Source: Bacillus sp. THAF10 (GTDB lineage: Bacteria > Bacillota > Bacilli > Bacillales > Bacillaceae_I). From it: a stretch of 64,000 bases of DNA. A program made the translations under genes and the position numbers. The stretch is taken from positions 1,406,001 through 1,470,000 of the forward strand of contig NZ_CP045403.1 in NCBI RefSeq assembly GCF_009363695.1, given 5' to 3'. The notes below the pieces were generated by a model. It saw only the letters and a program-made list of their open reading frames with translations. It was not told the DNA's origin and ran no database searches. This document shows, in pieces, positions 57,107 through 64,000 of this stretch; positions within the stretch are counted from its first letter, which is position 1, and each line of letters starts with the position of its first letter.

Positions 57107-57344
57107 ACTGCAAATGAGAAAAGTCATTATTTAATTTAATATATTGTCTTGATAAAAGTTTAAACTGTTTTCGGTTCCCACTGCTAAGTGCTTCATCTAT
57201 TTCATTCATTAGCCTATTTTTATGAAATTGATATACAGAAGAGTCAACGATGATTTGAGCTACTTTTTCCTCTTTTGTCATTTCTAAGCTTTTAAATGAA
57301 GATGAAACAGATTGTTCAGGTTGAAAAGAAAAATGCTTATTCAT
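57105..57344 (-). CDS. IDEAL-domain protein
   Basis: 79 residues. The C-terminal 'NRLMNEIDEALSSGNRKQF' contains the motif I-D-E-A-L that names the family, as in YpiB-type Bacillus proteins. The N-terminus is polar. The role is unknown. CAGGGGGT precedes the start at 57344; the frame open to 57581 adds a segment without support. Confidence 0.75.
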   Translation of the reverse strand: MNKHFSFQPEQSVSSSFKSLEMTKEEKVAQIIVDSSVYQFHKNRLMNEIDEALSSGNRKQFKLLSRQYIKLNNDFSHLQ

Positions 57345-57586
57345 AATTACTACCCCCTGTGCTAATTTTTGAATGGTTGAAGATGGGTGAATCATGAAAA
57401 GGATGGGAGTGTTGCTCATCCTTTTTCCTATTATCTGATATTTTTGCTGATTTGTGAAGGTTTTTTTAGAAAATTTAGATATATCAGAAAAAATACTGGA
57501 AATGATGTCAATGTGTGTCAGTTTTTCTGATTTGATTGCTTGGTAAGAATATACCCATAATTTTGATAGGAAAAACATCATTGTTT

Positions 57587-57764
57587 TTGGCTGTTTTTAT
57601 ATTGCTACTGCATAAAGATAGGACACCCGTAATCAACGTTGATATGGTGCTCTTTTCGTAGAGGAAGATTTAATATGTGACATTTTTTCTTCGCGTCACG
57701 ATTGGTAAAAGTTTTAAATCCAACTTTTTCTATATGGAATGAAACAATTTTTTAGAAAAGAGTC
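57587..57764 (+). repeat. Family R element (copy R8)
   Basis: It starts GGCTGTTTTTATATTGCTAC and ends AATTTTTTAGAAAAGAGT, with GTGCTCTTTTCGTAGAGG inside. It is among the more diverged copies and lies upstream of the KinB-like kinase. Confidence 0.8.
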
Positions 57765-57910
57765 CTGTATTTTTATCTCCACTCTAGACTGGATAAAGGA
57801 ACATCCTTATAATAGGGAGAGTGTAAAAATTGTCTTTGTTTCAAAAAGTCACCAAAATTCTGGGTTAAGTAACCAATATAGTGTGTAATCTATCGGAGGC
57901 TCTAATGTAA

Positions 57911-59173
57911 ATGCTGTATCTTATCAAACCGTTGATTGTGAATATTACCATCATTTTCTCCTTGCTCTTTAACGTCAATTTGTTTTTTCCGTTTAGCAAA
58001 CGAAAACCACTAACATTTAGACAGATGACGATTTTTGGACTTTTTAGTTCTTTTTCTGCCATGCTATGCATGCTGTATCCTATTGAAACGCTTGAGGATA
58101 CTCACTTTGACTTTCGGATGATTCCCATTTTGATTGTTACCTTATATGGGGGCTGGTATCCAGGTGTTCTTTGTGCATCCATTGTGGTTAGCTTACGCTT
58201 TTTCATTGGAGGAGAATATGTATATGTTGGTATCGCCGTTTCTGTCTTAGCATTAGTAGTTGGTTTGTTATTACGATCCGTTTTTCTTCGAAGTGCTAAT
58301 AAAATCCTTTATGGAATGATAGTGATTTCGTTTTACTATCTGGTCTACATTTTTATATTGTATAGCACTGTCTCCTTTTTGAACTTGAACTTCTACATTG
58401 TATATTTTCTCTCATTCGGTATTACGTTCATTGCTTTAGTCTACACGGTAGAACGACTTATAATTGCCAACCAACAGTTTGATGAGACACTTTATCTTGA
58501 TAAGCTTTCAACTGTTGGACAGATGGCGGCAGCGTTTGCACATGAAATTAGAAATCCGATTACAACTGTTAGAGGGTTTATCCAATTTATCAATTCGAAT
58601 ACAAAGGATGAAAGCTTAAAACAATTTGCGCCATTAATTCTCGATGAGCTTGATAGAACGAATAAAATTATCACAAATTATTTAACAGTGGCTAAGCCGA
58701 CAGATTTTACCTTGTCTTATGTTGATATTAATAAGGTGTTAAAGGATTCTGTAGAATTATTACGACCGTTTGGGTCATACAGAAATGTTTCCATTGATCT
58801 TGAACTTGCCGGAGAACATTATATTTTTAGTGATGAACAACATTTAAAACAAGCGATAATGAATATTATTAAAAATGGGATTGAAGCGATCGATGAAGAA
58901 CAGGGTGGGTTGTTAAAAATAAAGAAAATGCCTGGTGAGAATAGAGGCACGGTTCAATTAACCTTCATTGATAATGGAATTGGGATGTCAGAAGACCAGT
59001 TAGCGAAAATTGGCTTGCCTTATTATACTACGAAATCAAGAGGAACTGGATTAGGAAGTATGATAACGAACCGACTTATTCATGAGATGAAGGGGAAAAT
59101 TCAATATGAAAGCAAAGAACATATTGGGACAAGGGTAAGTGTAACGTTACCTACTGTTCGAAAAACAACATAA
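57911..59173 (+). CDS. Membrane sporulation histidine kinase, KinB-like
   Basis: 420 residues, close to the 428 of B. subtilis KinB. Six helices fill residues 1-180 in the 5TM-5TMR-LYT pattern ('LIVTLYGGWYPGVLCASIVV'). The phosphorylated histidine is H211 in 'AFAHEIRNPITTVRGF', and the ATPase has 'NIIKNGIEAI' and 'GTGLGSMI'. No response regulator is adjacent, so it likely feeds the phosphorelay. ATG at 57911 follows GGAGG at about 11 bases. Confidence 0.82.
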   Translation: MLYLIKPLIVNITIIFSLLFNVNLFFPFSKRKPLTFRQMTIFGLFSSFSAMLCMLYPIETLEDTHFDFRMIPILIVTLYGGWYPGVLCASIVVSLRFFIGGEYVYVGIAVSVLALVVGLLLRSVFLRSANKILYGMIVISFYYLVYIFILYSTVSFLNLNFYIVYFLSFGITFIALVYTVERLIIANQQFDETLYLDKLSTVGQMAAAFAHEIRNPITTVRGFIQFINSNTKDESLKQFAPLILDELDRTNKIITNYLTVAKPTDFTLSYVDINKVLKDSVELLRPFGSYRNVSIDLELAGEHYIFSDEQHLKQAIMNIIKNGIEAIDEEQGGLLKIKKMPGENRGTVQLTFIDNGIGMSEDQLAKIGLPYYTTKSRGTGLGSMITNRLIHEMKGKIQYESKEHIGTRVSVTLPTVRKTT

Positions 59174-59177
59174 AGTA

Positions 59178-59213
59178 AGCAGGATTGGCATAGTACCCAT
59201 CCTGCTTTTTTTT
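59178..59213. terminator. Terminator between convergent genes
   Basis: AGCAGGATTGG pairs with CCATCCTGCT and nine T residues follow. Confidence 0.85.
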
Positions 59214-59610
59214 ATTTGTTCCATTTGGACACTTTCCCTGTTGAACTATTCACTTTATACCATCCTCTTGATAATTTTTCTGGGTGATTTGAAAAATGAA
59301 CAAGGTCTGTTGCGTGAAACACATATTCGCCACCGTCTATTCCTTCATATGAAAGATCCGTTTTATCATGATTAGATAAATTCAAATGATTTTTTAGAAG
59401 GGCTTTTGCTTCCTCTTTTGTGAACCGTCTGTTTTCAATGTTTAAAACGACTTCATTTCTTGAATTATTAATTAGCTCTTCATCGCTTAAAAGCTCGTGG
59501 TTTTTTGTATTCGTAATCCCTTGATCACCAGTGTTTTTTAAACTCTCAGGACTAGTGCAGGCTGTTAAAGCTAAAAGCATGCATGAAAGAAGAATACACA
59601 TTTTACTCAT
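59212..59610 (-). CDS. Hypothetical lipoprotein
   Basis: 132 residues with a lipobox L-T-A-C. The C-terminal part ('FTKEEAKALLKNHLNLS' and 'GWYKVNSSTGKVSKW') looks like a PepSY-type fold. The function is unknown. It is probably attached to the outer face of the membrane. Confidence 0.7.
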   Translation of the reverse strand: MSKMCILLSCMLLALTACTSPESLKNTGDQGITNTKNHELLSDEELINNSRNEVVLNIENRRFTKEEAKALLKNHLNLSNHDKTDLSYEGIDGGEYVFHATDLVHFSNHPEKLSRGWYKVNSSTGKVSKWNK

Positions 59611-59774
59611 TAAATTTACTCACATCCTATTTTTATCCCTTAGTATGAAATAAATGAAAAATATTCATTCGTTCTTCTCTATAATAATTTTTTGTGAATA
59701 TTTATAAAAAAGGAGGAGTAAAAGGATTATTAGAGAATTGTCTTCATAAAAGATATCTAAATGGGGGAAGCAGG

Positions 59775-61100
59775 ATGGCTAATCTGGAGAACGGTACGAA
59801 AATAAATCATCAACCAAAACCTCGGTCACCTTTTGCATTATATTTTTCTCTACCTATTTTATCGTGGGCACTTTATGATTTTGCAAATACTATTTTTTCT
59901 TCTAACATCATTACCATCTTTTTCCCGTTTTATCTTCAAGAAGTAATCGGTACAAACGAACGAATGGATCAAATAGCTAGCACTTTTTTATCCTATGCAA
60001 ATGCAACAGCAAGTTTTTTCCTTGTGATGTTTTCTCCCTTATTCGGTGTGTTAATTGATAGAACAGGAAAAAGAAAGGGTTTTATCATTCCATTTACCTT
60101 CATTGCCGTTTTTTCTACCATCTTTATGGGAGTGTTTGCTTCACTTCAAACTAGTCAAACATTTGCGGGGCTGCAGATAAACTTTATCCTTGTTCTGATT
60201 TTGTTTGTGATTGCAAAATTCTTCTTTCATTCTTCCCTTGTGTTTTATGACACAATGCTACCCGATTTAGGATCAAAAAAAGAACTACCGCTAATTTCAG
60301 GTTTTGGCATAGCTGTAGGTTATATGGGAACCCTTCTAGGATTAACGGTATATTTGTATGTAGGAGATAGTGGGTTTCACAAGGCATTTATTCCAACAGG
60401 GATATTATTCCTATTGTTTTCCCTCCCGTTGTTTTTCTTTTTCAAAGAAAAGCCGAAGAAAGTTATAGAAAAAAAGTCCTTTTTTAGTGGATATAAAGAA
60501 ATTTATTCGACCTTTAAAGAAATGAAACTTTATCGACCAGTTTTCCTGTTTATGATTGCTTACTTTTTCATTAACGATGCAATAGCAACTGCCATAGCAA
60601 TGATGGCGATTTATGCTAGGGCTATTGGTGGTTTTTCGGCATCAGAATTCATTTTATTGTATTTAGTCTCGACCGTTTCCAGTATTATTGGTTCCTTTGT
60701 TTATGGCTATATCGCAAGAGCAATTGGATCAAAGTTTGCTGTTGCATCGGTTGCAGGTTTGTTGATTTTGGCCCTGTGCTTTGCGGTATTTTCTGTTCAG
60801 CCTTGGATGCTTTGGGTAGCAGGTAGTTTATTTGGAGTTGCCCTTGGTGCTACTTGGGTAACATCCCGTACGTTTATTATTGAACTAACTCCTGAGGGGA
60901 AAAGGGGGCAGTTCTTTGGACTCTTCGCGTTTTCTGGAAAAGTGTCTTCCATTGTAGGCCCCCTATTATACGGGACGATCACTTTGATGCTCGCTGATTA
61001 TGGTAATCTAGCAAGCAGAACCGCTCTAGGATCCCTTATCATCCTTGCCTTGATAGGGATGCTCGTAACACTAAAGGTCCCGTACAAAAGAGAAGCATAA
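59775..61100 (+). CDS. MFS transporter, UMF1/Atg22-like
   Basis: 441 residues with twelve helices. 'SWALYDFANTIFSSNIITIF' near the start is the signature of the UMF1/Atg22-like branch of the major facilitator superfamily. Relatives export amino acids or small molecules; the substrate here is unknown. ATG at 59775 follows GGGGGAAGC; 27 upstream codons lack transporter character. Confidence 0.85.
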   Translation: MANLENGTKINHQPKPRSPFALYFSLPILSWALYDFANTIFSSNIITIFFPFYLQEVIGTNERMDQIASTFLSYANATASFFLVMFSPLFGVLIDRTGKRKGFIIPFTFIAVFSTIFMGVFASLQTSQTFAGLQINFILVLILFVIAKFFFHSSLVFYDTMLPDLGSKKELPLISGFGIAVGYMGTLLGLTVYLYVGDSGFHKAFIPTGILFLLFSLPLFFFFKEKPKKVIEKKSFFSGYKEIYSTFKEMKLYRPVFLFMIAYFFINDAIATAIAMMAIYARAIGGFSASEFILLYLVSTVSSIIGSFVYGYIARAIGSKFAVASVAGLLILALCFAVFSVQPWMLWVAGSLFGVALGATWVTSRTFIIELTPEGKRGQFFGLFAFSGKVSSIVGPLLYGTITLMLADYGNLASRTALGSLIILALIGMLVTLKVPYKREA

Positions 61101-61105
61101 ACATT

Positions 61106-61142
61106 CGAGAAAAGAGAAACGACATGGTTTCTCTTTTTCTCG
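61106..61142 (+). terminator. Terminator of the MFS gene
   Basis: CGAGAAAAGAGAAAC pairs with GTTTCTCTTTTTCTCG around GACATG. Confidence 0.8.
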
Positions 61143-61213
61143 TTACACTGAATAAATAAAGAGATGTCCCACATATACATGGTAGTATCCTATTTTTTAT
61201 GGGGAGGAGGCGA

Positions 61214-61642
61214 ATGAAGAAAAAGAATGAGAATCCATGGGAATCAATGAATGAAAAATTGGATGAAGTTCTTGGTGATAAATTTTGGAAGGATATGCTC
61301 CCAGTATTACCAAGAAGGATTCCATTGATGGATATTTTTGAAACAGAATTAGAAGGTACGGTTGTCCTTGAATTGCCTGGATTAGCCTCCACTGAAGATA
61401 TTGGGCTACAAGTGAAAAACAATCAACTATTAATAAAAGGCAAGATCCCATACCCCTATCCCATTTCAAAAGAAAATCTCATTCAGAGTGAACGTTTTTT
61501 TGGAGAATTTAAAAGAGCCATTCCGTTGCCCTTTTCCGTCATTCCTCAAAAGCTTCAGGCATTATACAAAAATGGTATCCTCTATGTTACCTTTCAAAAA
61601 AACACAGAGGATATGACAGTAGAAATCGATTTCTCTGAATGA
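61214..61642 (+). CDS. Small heat-shock (Hsp20) protein, spore-coat type
   Basis: 142 residues. The alpha-crystallin domain runs from about 40 to the end ('LEGTVVLELPGLASTEDIGL' and 'LYKNGILYVTFQK'), resembling CotM and CotP of B. subtilis spores. ATG at 61214 follows GGGGAGGAGG. Four GerP-like genes follow or converge, so a coat role is likely. Confidence 0.75.
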   Translation: MKKKNENPWESMNEKLDEVLGDKFWKDMLPVLPRRIPLMDIFETELEGTVVLELPGLASTEDIGLQVKNNQLLIKGKIPYPYPISKENLIQSERFFGEFKRAIPLPFSVIPQKLQALYKNGILYVTFQKNTEDMTVEIDFSE

Positions 61643-61663
61643 AAAAGGAGGCAAGAAGTTGAA

Positions 61664-61870
61664 ATGAAATTTCAAATCGATAAATTTAAAGTGGATGTGC
61701 TGATGAATTCTTCTTCTGTTAATCATGGGGAAAACATCATTTATGGAGCAAAAGCAACGAAAAAAGAAAACCAAGGATTTGGAATTATTTCTGGCGAGAA
61801 AAACAATATTAGCTACTCAGAACAAAAAGTACTAGCTAAGTCAGAAGAGGCTGGAACAGAATCATACTAA
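61664..61870 (+). CDS. GerPA/GerPF-like small protein 1
   Basis: 68 residues. It opens with alternating hydrophobic residues ('MKFQIDKFKVDVLMNSSSVN'), then a glycine-rich core ('KENQGFGIISGEKNN'). GerPA/GerPF proteins show the same order of hydrophobic strand, S-S-x-x-x-x-G, K-x-N-x-G-x-G, so this is probably a distant member, lacking the C-terminal D-P-D. AAAGGAGG lies 13 bases upstream, slightly far. The stop touches the next start. Confidence 0.6.
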   Translation: MKFQIDKFKVDVLMNSSSVNHGENIIYGAKATKKENQGFGIISGEKNNISYSEQKVLAKSEEAGTESY

Positions 61871-62287
61871 ATGGTTGTGATTAAGATGACGGAAAATCAA
61901 GATATGGAAAAGAGATTAGTTGCTTTAGAAAAACAATTACATCTTCTGTTAGACTATTTAACAAAAAAAGAAGACAAAACCCAAGAGTTACACTACCATA
62001 TCAAACATTTAGAGATTAAAGAAGCACACATAGACAAATTCAATTATCACCTTGATAATATTGATATTGAACAGCTGTCAGGTACCCTAAACATTGGCAA
62101 TAATTTTGAGAATCCGAGTCATCGTCCTAAGGGGCAAATGGATTCTTTAAAAAAACTAATCCACGAAAAACAAATAAAGAAATCGAAACCAACTAAAATT
62201 ACATCAACCGATAAAGATGGCATTACGTTAACAGAACAAAAAAGAGGGTATACCATTACCTTCGATACAAGGGGGAAGAGGAAATGA
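61871..62287 (+). CDS. GerPC-like protein
   Basis: 138 residues. An N-terminal coiled coil ('MEKRLVALEKQLHLLLDYL') precedes 'IDIEQLSGTLNIG', the most conserved motif of GerPC, then a basic tail. GerPC is a spore coat protein needed for germinants to reach their receptors. It is shorter than GerPC. ATG at 61871 abuts the preceding stop; ATG at 61886 is an alternative. Confidence 0.65.
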   Translation: MVVIKMTENQDMEKRLVALEKQLHLLLDYLTKKEDKTQELHYHIKHLEIKEAHIDKFNYHLDNIDIEQLSGTLNIGNNFENPSHRPKGQMDSLKKLIHEKQIKKSKPTKITSTDKDGITLTEQKRGYTITFDTRGKRK

Positions 62288-62568
62288 GTAGCTATTCTCC
62301 TAATTTTTTTATTGGAAATATTAGAATTGGTGTAGTGGAGAGCGCTTCATGCATTAATTTCGGTAACAATTATCCTGCAAACTTTCAAAGTAACAAAAAA
62401 CATAATCAAGGCATTGGCAATATAAGCGGGGAACAACATGAAATTCATGGAACGAAAAGTCAAGTTAGTGATACTTCCGTCATTGACATGTTAGAGCTGT
62501 CAGAAAATAAAGAGCTCCCACAATGGTTGCAGGAGCTAATAAGTGAAAAGAAAATAAAAGAGACTTGA
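62284..62568 (+). CDS. GerPA/GerPF-like small protein 2
   Basis: 94 residues. 'FFIGNIRIGVVESASCINFG', then 'KKHNQGIGNISGEQHE' and 'VIDMLELSE' follow the same pattern as the other small proteins here. It overlaps the GerPC-like gene by 4 bases (ATGA), so translation is coupled. It probably belongs to the same spore structure. Confidence 0.6.
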   Translation: MSSYSPNFFIGNIRIGVVESASCINFGNNYPANFQSNKKHNQGIGNISGEQHEIHGTKSQVSDTSVIDMLELSENKELPQWLQELISEKKIKET

Positions 62569-62577
62569 GAAAACACA

Positions 62578-62820
62578 CTAATTACTAGATGTACTACGGA
62601 TTGGCATATCCATTACATCAGGATCATGGACAATATTGACGTTAGAGTTAGAATGATTGTCTTCCCCAACCACTAATCCAAAACCCATATTTGTTTTTTG
62701 GTAAGTCCTCCAGTTAGCTTGAAGATTATCTCCAGTAAAAATCCCAGAGTTATTCATGATTGTCATTACTTCTATTTTATCAAGCAAAATATGAATAGGA
62801 GAGGCAGCCTTCTTTTTCAT
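62578..62820 (-). CDS. GerPA/GerPF-like small protein 3
   Basis: 80 residues. Pattern: 'HILLDKIEVMTIMNNSGIFT', 'GDNLQANW', 'KTNMGFGLVVGEDN' and the C-terminal 'NIVHDPDVMDMPI', close to the D-P-D-V-x-D end of GerPA/GerPF. AAGGAGGT precedes the ATG. It converges on the plus-strand GerP-like genes with only 9 bases between stops. Confidence 0.65.
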   Translation of the reverse strand: MKKKAASPIHILLDKIEVMTIMNNSGIFTGDNLQANWRTYQKTNMGFGLVVGEDNHSNSNVNIVHDPDVMDMPIRSTSSN

Positions 62821-62834
62821 AGAAAGACCTCCTT

Positions 62835-63080
62835 CTAGAATTGAGCAGTTGGCTGCGGATTGTTAATCTCTGGGTTAGCAATAGGAGTATCAACCCCATC
62901 AGGATCAAATACAACATTACAAACATTTGTCACGGCAACGATACCGATTTCAATTCCATTTCCCATATTTAATTTTCCTTGAGTAGTCCAATCGGGCTGG
63001 TTGTTTTGCCCTGTGGCAACGGCCGAGCTTTGACTGATACTGTTAACATTTATTTGATTGAAAATAATGGATACTGGCAT
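62835..63080 (-). CDS. GerPA/GerPF-like small protein 4
   Basis: 81 residues with 'FNQINVNSISQSSAVATGQN', 'GKLNMGNGIEIG' and 'NVVFDPDGVDTPI'. Of the set it looks most like GerPA/GerPF (N-S-I-S near the start and D-P-D near the end). GGAGGTAG precedes the ATG, and it is 14 bases upstream of protein 3 in the same operon. Confidence 0.7.
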   Translation of the reverse strand: MPVSIIFNQINVNSISQSSAVATGQNNQPDWTTQGKLNMGNGIEIGIVAVTNVCNVVFDPDGVDTPIANPEINNPQPTAQF

Positions 63081-63293
63081 GTGCTACCTCCAATCCCCGT
63101 TTCGACGTAACCCTTTAGTGTACAGTATTCGAAAAAAATAAGGAACGTGACCAAAGAGATAAATTAACTGAAAATAAAAAATTGTTTATTGAAATTGAAA
63201 TTGTCTATGTTAACATGTAATTACGGAACAAAAAAGGACTATTTCCTTTAAAGACATAATTAGCATTCACACGAAGGGAAGTGTTACATACCA

Positions 63294-64000
63294 ATGATGA
63301 TATCATCATTACCTACGTTAAACGAAACACTCCATCGAGAGCTTATTGATTTTAGGAGAGATCTTCATCAATACCCAGAAGTAAGTGGAGAAGAATATGA
63401 AACGGCAAAGAAAATCGCAGCACAGCTAAAGAAGAATGGTATCCCTTACCAAACAGGATATGCAAAGACAGGGATTCTGGGAATGATCAAAGGGGAGAGG
63501 CCAGGTCCGACGATTGCCCTTAGAGCCGACATTGATGCTCTGCCAATTACGGAAAAGGCAACTGTCCCATTCGCATCCAAAGTAAAGGGAAAAATGCATG
63601 CTTGTGGACATGATGCTCATACAGCCATGTTGTTAGGAGCAGGCATTCTCCTTAATGAAAAAAAATCAGAAATTGCTGGCACCATATTACTTGTTTTTCA
63701 GCCAGCAGAAGAAGCTTCCCCTACTGGAGGGGCGGAACCGATGATGAACGATGGAGTTTTTTCAGAGTATGAGCCTGATGTTATATTTGGCCAGCACGTA
63801 TGGCCGGATCTGCCGGTTGGACAAGTGGGGATTCGAGATTTTGAAATGATGGGTGCAACAGATCGGTTTAAGGTGATGATTCACGGAGACGGTGGACATG
63901 CAAGTATGCCACATCAAACGAATGACGCGATTATCGCAGCGAATTATGTAGTCACCATGCTGCAAACAATTGTCAGTAGAAACGTCAATCCTTTAGAAGC
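63294..64000 (+). CDS. M20 family amidohydrolase, 5' part
   Basis: The gene runs off the window; 235 codons are visible. 'DFRRDLHQYPEVSGEEYETA', then 'HACGHDAHTAMLLGA' and 'FQPAEEA' are the metal-site motifs of M20D peptidases (IAA-amino acid hydrolase and N-acyl-amino acid amidohydrolase group). 'GGHASMPH' begins the dimerisation domain. Substrate uncertain. ATG at 63294 (or 63297) follows GAAGGGAAG at about 9 bases. Confidence 0.88.
   Translation, partial: MMISSLPTLNETLHRELIDFRRDLHQYPEVSGEEYETAKKIAAQLKKNGIPYQTGYAKTGILGMIKGERPGPTIALRADIDALPITEKATVPFASKVKGKMHACGHDAHTAMLLGAGILLNEKKSEIAGTILLVFQPAEEASPTGGAEPMMNDGVFSEYEPDVIFGQHVWPDLPVGQVGIRDFEMMGATDRFKVMIHGDGGHASMPHQTNDAIIAANYVVTMLQTIVSRNVNPLE

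Overview
The window is chromosomal DNA from a low-GC, Gram-positive, endospore-forming member of the Bacillaceae. The evidence is a GerA-type germinant receptor operon, two Spo0E-like phosphatases, KinA-like and KinB-like sporulation kinases, a YjcZ-type micropeptide, an IDEAL protein, a GerP-like cluster, A+T-rich spacers, AGGAGG ribosome sites and frequent TTG/GTG starts. Recalled gene order (MarR/MhqR, YkvI, queC-queF, YkvS, YkwC, KinA, PatA) matches the ykv-ykw region of Bacillus subtilis, so most of the window is a rearranged version of that backbone. No species is assigned. I saw no rRNA, tRNA, CRISPR array, transposase or prophage.

Layout: 1-3.8 kb holds the end of a CoA-disulfide reductase-type gene, a CBS protein, a divergent polysaccharide deacetylase, a Spo0E-like protein and a ZIP transporter. 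3.9-4.5 kb is a pair of 279-bp direct repeats. 4.8-16.6 kb holds a MarR regulator, an M3 oligopeptidase, a second MurE-type ligase, a deacetylase lipoprotein, metX under a SAM riboswitch, YkvI and several membrane proteins. 16.7-19.2 kb is the preQ1-riboswitch-controlled queCDEF operon. 19.3-27.4 kb carries small regulators, a gerA-type operon and a nucleoside hydrolase. 27.6-34.7 kb has a GntR/ABC operon with a visible operator, small membrane proteins and a manganese catalase. 35.1-39.3 kb encodes two tandem proteins joining a sigma-like region, a zinc anti-sigma motif, a membrane helix and a large ectodomain. 41.1-47.1 kb is hutP-hutH-hutU-hutI-hutG with a HutP-type attenuator. 47.4-56.5 kb has ykwC, a KinA-like kinase, an NSS transporter, two subtilisins and patA. 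56.8-64 kb has small proteins, a KinB-like kinase, an Atg22-like MFS transporter, a cluster with a small heat-shock protein and GerP-like proteins, and the start of an M20 amidohydrolase.

At least eight copies of a roughly 180-bp element with imperfect terminal inverted repeats (called family R here) are scattered through the window in both orientations. Several touch stop codons, two produce false N-terminal extensions of reading frames, and one inverted pair brackets the transporter-subtilisin module between the kinA-like gene and patA. A second, shorter family (D) with TTGATT ends lies on either side of the ykwC-type gene.

The strongest candidates for something undescribed are the tandem sigma/anti-sigma fusion proteins and the GerPA/GerPF-like satellite cluster at 61.2-63.1 kb. 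All family assignments come from reading the sequence and memory of the families; no search was run.
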